A stretch of 53,504 nt of DNA from positions 1 through 53,504 of the IMG/VR virus record IMGVR_UViG_3300042460_002234. One strand, 5' to 3'. Numbering within the stretch: the first letter of the stretch is position 1; the number at the start of each line of letters is the position of its first letter. The translations under genes and the position numbers were made by a program. The notes under the pieces are model-generated. The model was not told the DNA's origin, did not search any database, and saw only the letters and a program-made list of their open reading frames with translations. Origin of the DNA: a virus. Positions 50,973-53,504 of this stretch are shown here, piece by piece.

Positions 50973-50999
50973 AGGAGGCCGAGGTTCGCTCGGCCTCCT
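50973..50999 (+). terminator. Strong hairpin between early-operon genes
   Basis: AGGAGGCCGAG (50973-50983) pairs perfectly with CTCGGCCTCCT (50989-50999), giving an 11-pair stem with a five-base loop, followed by CTCTC. The T-tract is poor. It may terminate or attenuate before the MazG-like gene. Confidence 0.65.
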
Positions 51000-51017
51000 C
51001 TCTCGAGGAGATCAACC

Positions 51018-51470
51018 GTGAAGACCGCAGTAGAAGATGTCGAGCAGTTCATGAAAGCCGCCGGGCAGGAGACACCGGCGGGCCCGACGATGACGGAGAC
51101 GGCGAAGCTGTACTTCGGCGATCCCAACGAGATGCAATTCCTGGCCACCCTTTCCATCGACGCCAAATCCTGCGGCCTCGTCGGAGAGGAGTTCGCCGAA
51201 CTGATTGAGGCGTGGACCAAGAAGGATGACGTTGGCGTGCTGGGCGCGTCCCTCGGCCTCATCTGGCAGATCACCGCCGGCCTGCGCTCCTTGGGCTTCC
51301 CCATCGAACAGGGCTGGGCCGAGCTGGTCCAGTCCATGAACGATAAGGCCGAGCCCAACTTCCGCCGCGTTCTCAACGAGCACGGCCTGAAGGCGTTCCT
51401 CAACATGGGCGGCTGCATCCGCGCCGAGCCGCGCGAGCCGCACTACGACACCGACCCCTGCACGGAGTAG
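51018..51470 (+). CDS. MazG-like nucleotide pyrophosphohydrolase homologue (150 aa)
   Basis: The EExxE motif (GLVGEEFAELIEAW, E57, E58, E61) and the helices that follow (GLIWQITAGLRSLGFPIEQGWAELVQSMNDKAE) match MazG-like or HisE-like NTP-PPases. The acidic residues usually seen in the second helix (ExxD) are not evident in LGASLGLIWQ, so activity may be reduced. Such enzymes clear nucleotide or alarmone pools. The start is GTG 51018 after GAGGAG. Confidence 0.7.
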   Translation: MKTAVEDVEQFMKAAGQETPAGPTMTETAKLYFGDPNEMQFLATLSIDAKSCGLVGEEFAELIEAWTKKDDVGVLGASLGLIWQITAGLRSLGFPIEQGWAELVQSMNDKAEPNFRRVLNEHGLKAFLNMGGCIRAEPREPHYDTDPCTE

Positions 51471-51476
51471 CGCGCC

Positions 51477-51800
51477 ATGAAGATCAAGGCCGGCGACCGC
51501 GTGCGGATCTCCATGGATTCGACTCACCCGGACTACCGCGGTGCCGAGGGGGTGGCGAAGGAGCTGCACGGGGGGCGCTGGCTCGTGCATGTCGATAGCG
51601 GCGATTTGGTCCTCGTCGCCGTCAACTGCCTGGAATGGCTCCCGCCGCTACCGCCACCTGAGCCGCCACTGTTCATTCTGTGGCTGCGCGCCGCGGCCCG
51701 CCGCCTCATCAGCTTGTTCACCCCGCGCCCGAGCTGGGCACGGATTCAACGCATCACCGGGTGGCATCCGCCCGTCAACAACCCCAAGGAGAAAGCATGA
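51477..51800 (+). CDS. SH3/KOW-like small protein with hydrophobic patch (107 aa)
   Basis: The N-terminus (KAGDRVRISMDSTHPDYRGAEGVAKELHGGRWLVHVDSGDLVLVA) looks like an SH3/KOW fold. A Pro-rich linker and a moderately hydrophobic segment (LFILWLRAAARRLISLF) follow, perhaps membrane-peripheral. It overlaps the next start by four bases. No role is known. Confidence 0.68.
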   Translation: MKIKAGDRVRISMDSTHPDYRGAEGVAKELHGGRWLVHVDSGDLVLVAVNCLEWLPPLPPPEPPLFILWLRAAARRLISLFTPRPSWARIQRITGWHPPVNNPKEKA

Positions 51801-52024
51801 CCACCATCAGCCGCAGCCCCGTGAAGTCCAGCAACATCAAGTCCGTCGGCCACGACGGCGCCAGCCTGCTCGATGTCGAGTTCTCGAGCGGCACCGTCTA
51901 CCGCTACTCGGACGTGCCGGCGAAGCTCTACTCCGAGATGATCTCGGCACCGTCGGTCGGCAGCTTCTTCGCCGCCAACGTCCGCGGCAAGTTCGAGTCG
52001 AAGAAGCTGGACGGTGGCGCGTGA
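51797..52024 (+). CDS. KTSC domain protein (75 aa)
   Basis: The core reads SSNIKSVGHDGASLLDVEFSSGTVYRYSDVPAKLYSEMISAPSVGSFFAANVRGKF, a clear KTSC-domain pattern. KTSC proteins are small and common in phages, and some have been linked to nucleic-acid binding, but function is unclear. ATG 51797 overlaps the previous stop, and the stop overlaps the next GTG. Confidence 0.88.
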   Translation: MTTISRSPVKSSNIKSVGHDGASLLDVEFSSGTVYRYSDVPAKLYSEMISAPSVGSFFAANVRGKFESKKLDGGA

Positions 52025-52551
52025 TCCTCAAGATCCTGCAACGCATCGGTGCGCGCCGCCCGTACTTCAACATCTACGGCGCCGACGGCTCCCTCTACAT
52101 GGGACGCTCGTGGCTCTTCGGCGGCAGCAATACGGGCCGCGACTCCGACGACAACCGGCCTGAACCGCGTACCTGGGCGCGCGGCCGGTTCGACGCCTGG
52201 ATCGGAAAGTACATCGCCGGGCGCCTGCACTACATCGCCCGAGAGGATCGGGCGCGCGACCTGCACACGCACCCGGCATCCTTTATCAGCATCGTCATCG
52301 CCGGCTGGTACGTCGAGCGCCGGCCGAAGACCCAGCGGCAGCCCGCTTCGCTGGACGACCGACACTGCTTCGATACCGCACGTCGCCCCGGCAGCATTGC
52401 CTTCCGGCGTGCCGCTGATCGCCACACGATCGTCGAAGTGAGCCCCGGCGGCGCCTGGACGGTCGTCATCTGGTTCCGCAAGCAAGGCGGCTGGGGCTTC
52501 TGGACGAAGAACGGCTTCGTGCATTGGCGCAACTACGAGGAGGCCCCATGA
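52021..52551 (+). CDS. Cupin-like phage protein (176 aa)
   Basis: The GTG 52021 has a GTGA overlap. A cupin-type metal-site signature is seen in DLHTHPASFISIVIAGWYVER (H82, H84) with a later beta strand (IVEVSPGGAWTVVIWF). The N-terminus has two beta stretches (YFNIYGADGSLYMGRSWLF). Phage cupins of this kind have unknown substrates. Four-base overlap with the next gene. Confidence 0.76.
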   Translation: MILKILQRIGARRPYFNIYGADGSLYMGRSWLFGGSNTGRDSDDNRPEPRTWARGRFDAWIGKYIAGRLHYIAREDRARDLHTHPASFISIVIAGWYVERRPKTQRQPASLDDRHCFDTARRPGSIAFRRAADRHTIVEVSPGGAWTVVIWFRKQGGWGFWTKNGFVHWRNYEEAP

Positions 52552-52751
52552 ACGCCTGGGACACGCTGCGCGACGTACTGGCACAGGCGCGCGACATCGA
52601 CAACGCCATCAGCTCGCACGCTGAGCGCATGGCCGAGATGCTGAACCGGCCGGGCAATCTGCGCCGCGTCAGCGCCTATGAGCTGAAGAAGATGAAGCGT
52701 CAGCTCCGCGACTTCGACATGACGACCGGGAAGTGGAAGGCACATGGCTGA
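52548..52751 (+). CDS. Small helical protein (67 aa)
   Basis: ATG 52548 overlaps the previous stop (ATGA). Helices such as AWDTLRDVLAQARDIDNAISSHAERMAEML and YELKKMKRQLRDFDMTTGKWKAHG make up the protein. Similar tails occur in small phage proteins that may contact DNA or other proteins. Function unknown. Confidence 0.65.
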   Translation: MNAWDTLRDVLAQARDIDNAISSHAERMAEMLNRPGNLRRVSAYELKKMKRQLRDFDMTTGKWKAHG

Positions 52752-52962
52752 GCACACCTGCCACTGGCCCGGATGCGGCAAGGAAGTTCCGCCGTCGATG
52801 TGGGGCTGTTCGCTCCACTGGTATCGGCTGCCCAAGGATCTGCGCGACCGTATCTGGCGCGCGTACCGCCCCGGCCAGGAAGTGACGAAGACCCCCTCCC
52901 CGGCCTACATCAAGGTCGCGCGTGAGGCCCAGGACTGGATCAAGCAACAGGAGGCAGCATGA
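52744..52962 (+). CDS. Small zinc-binding-like phage protein (72 aa)
   Basis: C6, C11, C22 and H25 (CHWPGCGKEV...CSLHWYRLP) look like one zinc site, followed by a helix typical of a widespread phage protein family (LPKDLRDRIWRAYRPGQE). The start overlaps the previous stop by eight bases. Function unknown. Confidence 0.7.
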   Translation: MAEHTCHWPGCGKEVPPSMWGCSLHWYRLPKDLRDRIWRAYRPGQEVTKTPSPAYIKVAREAQDWIKQQEAA

Positions 52963-53174
52963 CGACCGACGCCGATGCTCTGGAGTTCGTGCGGAAGCTG
53001 AACGCCGAGCGTGACCTGGAGCGCATCCGCCGCGTGTACCCCGAGCCGGACATGCTCCGGCTGCGCCGCTGGCATGACCGCCGGCGCGGCTGGTTCATTG
53101 TGGACGATGAGACCTACGTTGCGCTCTACTCGGACGTGGACGCAGTGCAACCCGGGAGGCCGGTGCCGGCATGA
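52959..53174 (+). CDS. Small hypothetical protein (71 aa)
   Basis: The ATG overlaps the previous stop by four bases. A charged helical N-terminus (ALEFVRKLNAERDLERIRRVYPEPDMLRLRRWHDRR) precedes a small beta tail. It is unremarkable and unrecognised. The stop overlaps the next ATG by four bases. Confidence 0.62.
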   Translation: MTTDADALEFVRKLNAERDLERIRRVYPEPDMLRLRRWHDRRRGWFIVDDETYVALYSDVDAVQPGRPVPA

Positions 53175-53281
53175 AAAAGATCATCTTCGCCCTGCTGGCC
53201 TTCCTGTTCCTGATCCCCTTGATCTACTTCCTGTGGCGCCGGCGCACCGAGGACGAGCGCCGGAAGGACGACGATGAATAG
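53171..53281 (+). CDS. Short single-span membrane protein (36 aa)
   Basis: ATG 53171 overlaps the previous stop. One hydrophobic span (IIFALLAFLFLIPLIYFLW, about residues 4-22) is followed by a basic then acidic tail (RRRTEDERRKDDDE). Orientation is probably N-out, C-in by the positive-inside rule. A holin or accessory role is possible, but no nearby endolysin supports a lysis function. Confidence 0.62.
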   Translation: MKKIIFALLAFLFLIPLIYFLWRRRTEDERRKDDDE

Positions 53282-53504
53282 CACGTACTTCGGCCTGCTC
53301 GCCGAGTTCGGTGAGGCCAACATCCCGCTCGAGAAAGTCGCCCCCAAGTATTTCGGCCTGAGCCCGGAAGAGGCGAAGCGTCGCGCGTGCTCGAAGTCCC
53401 TCCCCTGCCGCGCCTTCCGCCTGTCTGGCCAGAAATCGCCCTGGCTGGTGGCCGCCGAAGATCTCGCCAAGCTCATCGACGAGAGCCGCAAGGCCGCCGC
53501 CTAG
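53274..53504 (+). CDS. PrtN-family pyocin-activator-like protein (76 aa)
   Basis: The sequence starts MNSTYFGLLAEFGEANIPLEK, then has YFGLSPEEAKRRACSKSLPCRAFRLSGQKSPWLVAAEDLAKLID, which matches the PrtN family (transcription activators of pyocin genes). Phage homologues often sit just before the integrase and may act as excisionase-like factors. The stop coincides with the window end. It overlaps the previous stop by eight bases. Confidence 0.85.
   Translation: MNSTYFGLLAEFGEANIPLEKVAPKYFGLSPEEAKRRACSKSLPCRAFRLSGQKSPWLVAAEDLAKLIDESRKAAA

Noticed and set aside
1-53504. tRNA genes
   Set aside because: I saw no cloverleaf-like segments with T-loop and CCA patterns in the intergenic regions. 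A tRNAscan run was not possible.

Overview
The window is a GC-rich (roughly two-thirds G+C) temperate tailed-phage or prophage genome segment, tightly packed with about 70 protein genes and no tRNA, rRNA or housekeeping gene that I can see. The virion genes suggest a podovirus: TerL, a P22-type portal, an acidic scaffold, an N4-gp56-family major capsid protein, an SU10-type adaptor, and a 2,317-residue internal virion protein ending in an LPD38-like region, with no tape-measure or sheath gene. A LexA/CI-like repressor, a Cro-like gene and a PrtN-family gene mark it as temperate. The base composition, ERF/YqaJ recombination pair, NinG and DUF6475 genes fit a phage of a GC-rich proteobacterium; I cannot name the host.

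Layout. (1) 1-2720, leftward: six accessory genes, the last a DUF7666-like protein with 9-residue tandem repeats that runs off the left edge. (2) 2712-2843: divergent control region with clustered operators. (3) 2844-37439, rightward: small early-late genes, packaging (TerS-like, a GNAT-like protein, TerL), portal, scaffold, capsid, adaptor, tail and fibre-like proteins, then large internal virion proteins. (4) 37441-44869, leftward: a Cro-like gene, HNH nuclease, replication-initiator-like and DUF6475 genes, zinc-finger and DNA-binding small genes, a PAPS-reductase-family protein and NinG, mostly joined by four-base stop/start overlaps; a secreted protein gene lies at the far end. (5) 44870-45009: operator region, then the rightward repressor. 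(6) 45884-53504, rightward: ERF annealing protein, YqaJ nuclease, SSB, DUF2303, MazG-like, KTSC, cupin-like and small genes, ending with PrtN family. No integrase, holin or endolysin is recognisable; they probably lie beyond the window edges.

How it works together. A shared operator, ATACC-N5-GGTAT, occurs at four control regions (about 2712-2805, 37746-37760, 44872-44990, 45812-45877). The simplest reading is that the CI/LexA-like repressor, and perhaps the Cro-like protein, directly controls the recombination operon, the replication operon, the divergent late/accessory region and the lone secreted-protein gene.

The strongest unexpected signal is inside the giant virion gene. Three short +1-frame reading frames (32074-32268, 32716-32790, 33034-33192) fill low-complexity linkers between its domains. 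The two longer ones have good Shine-Dalgarno sequences. In all three the +1 frame, not the main frame, carries the phage's high third-position GC. They look like nested genes or remnants of separate genes.
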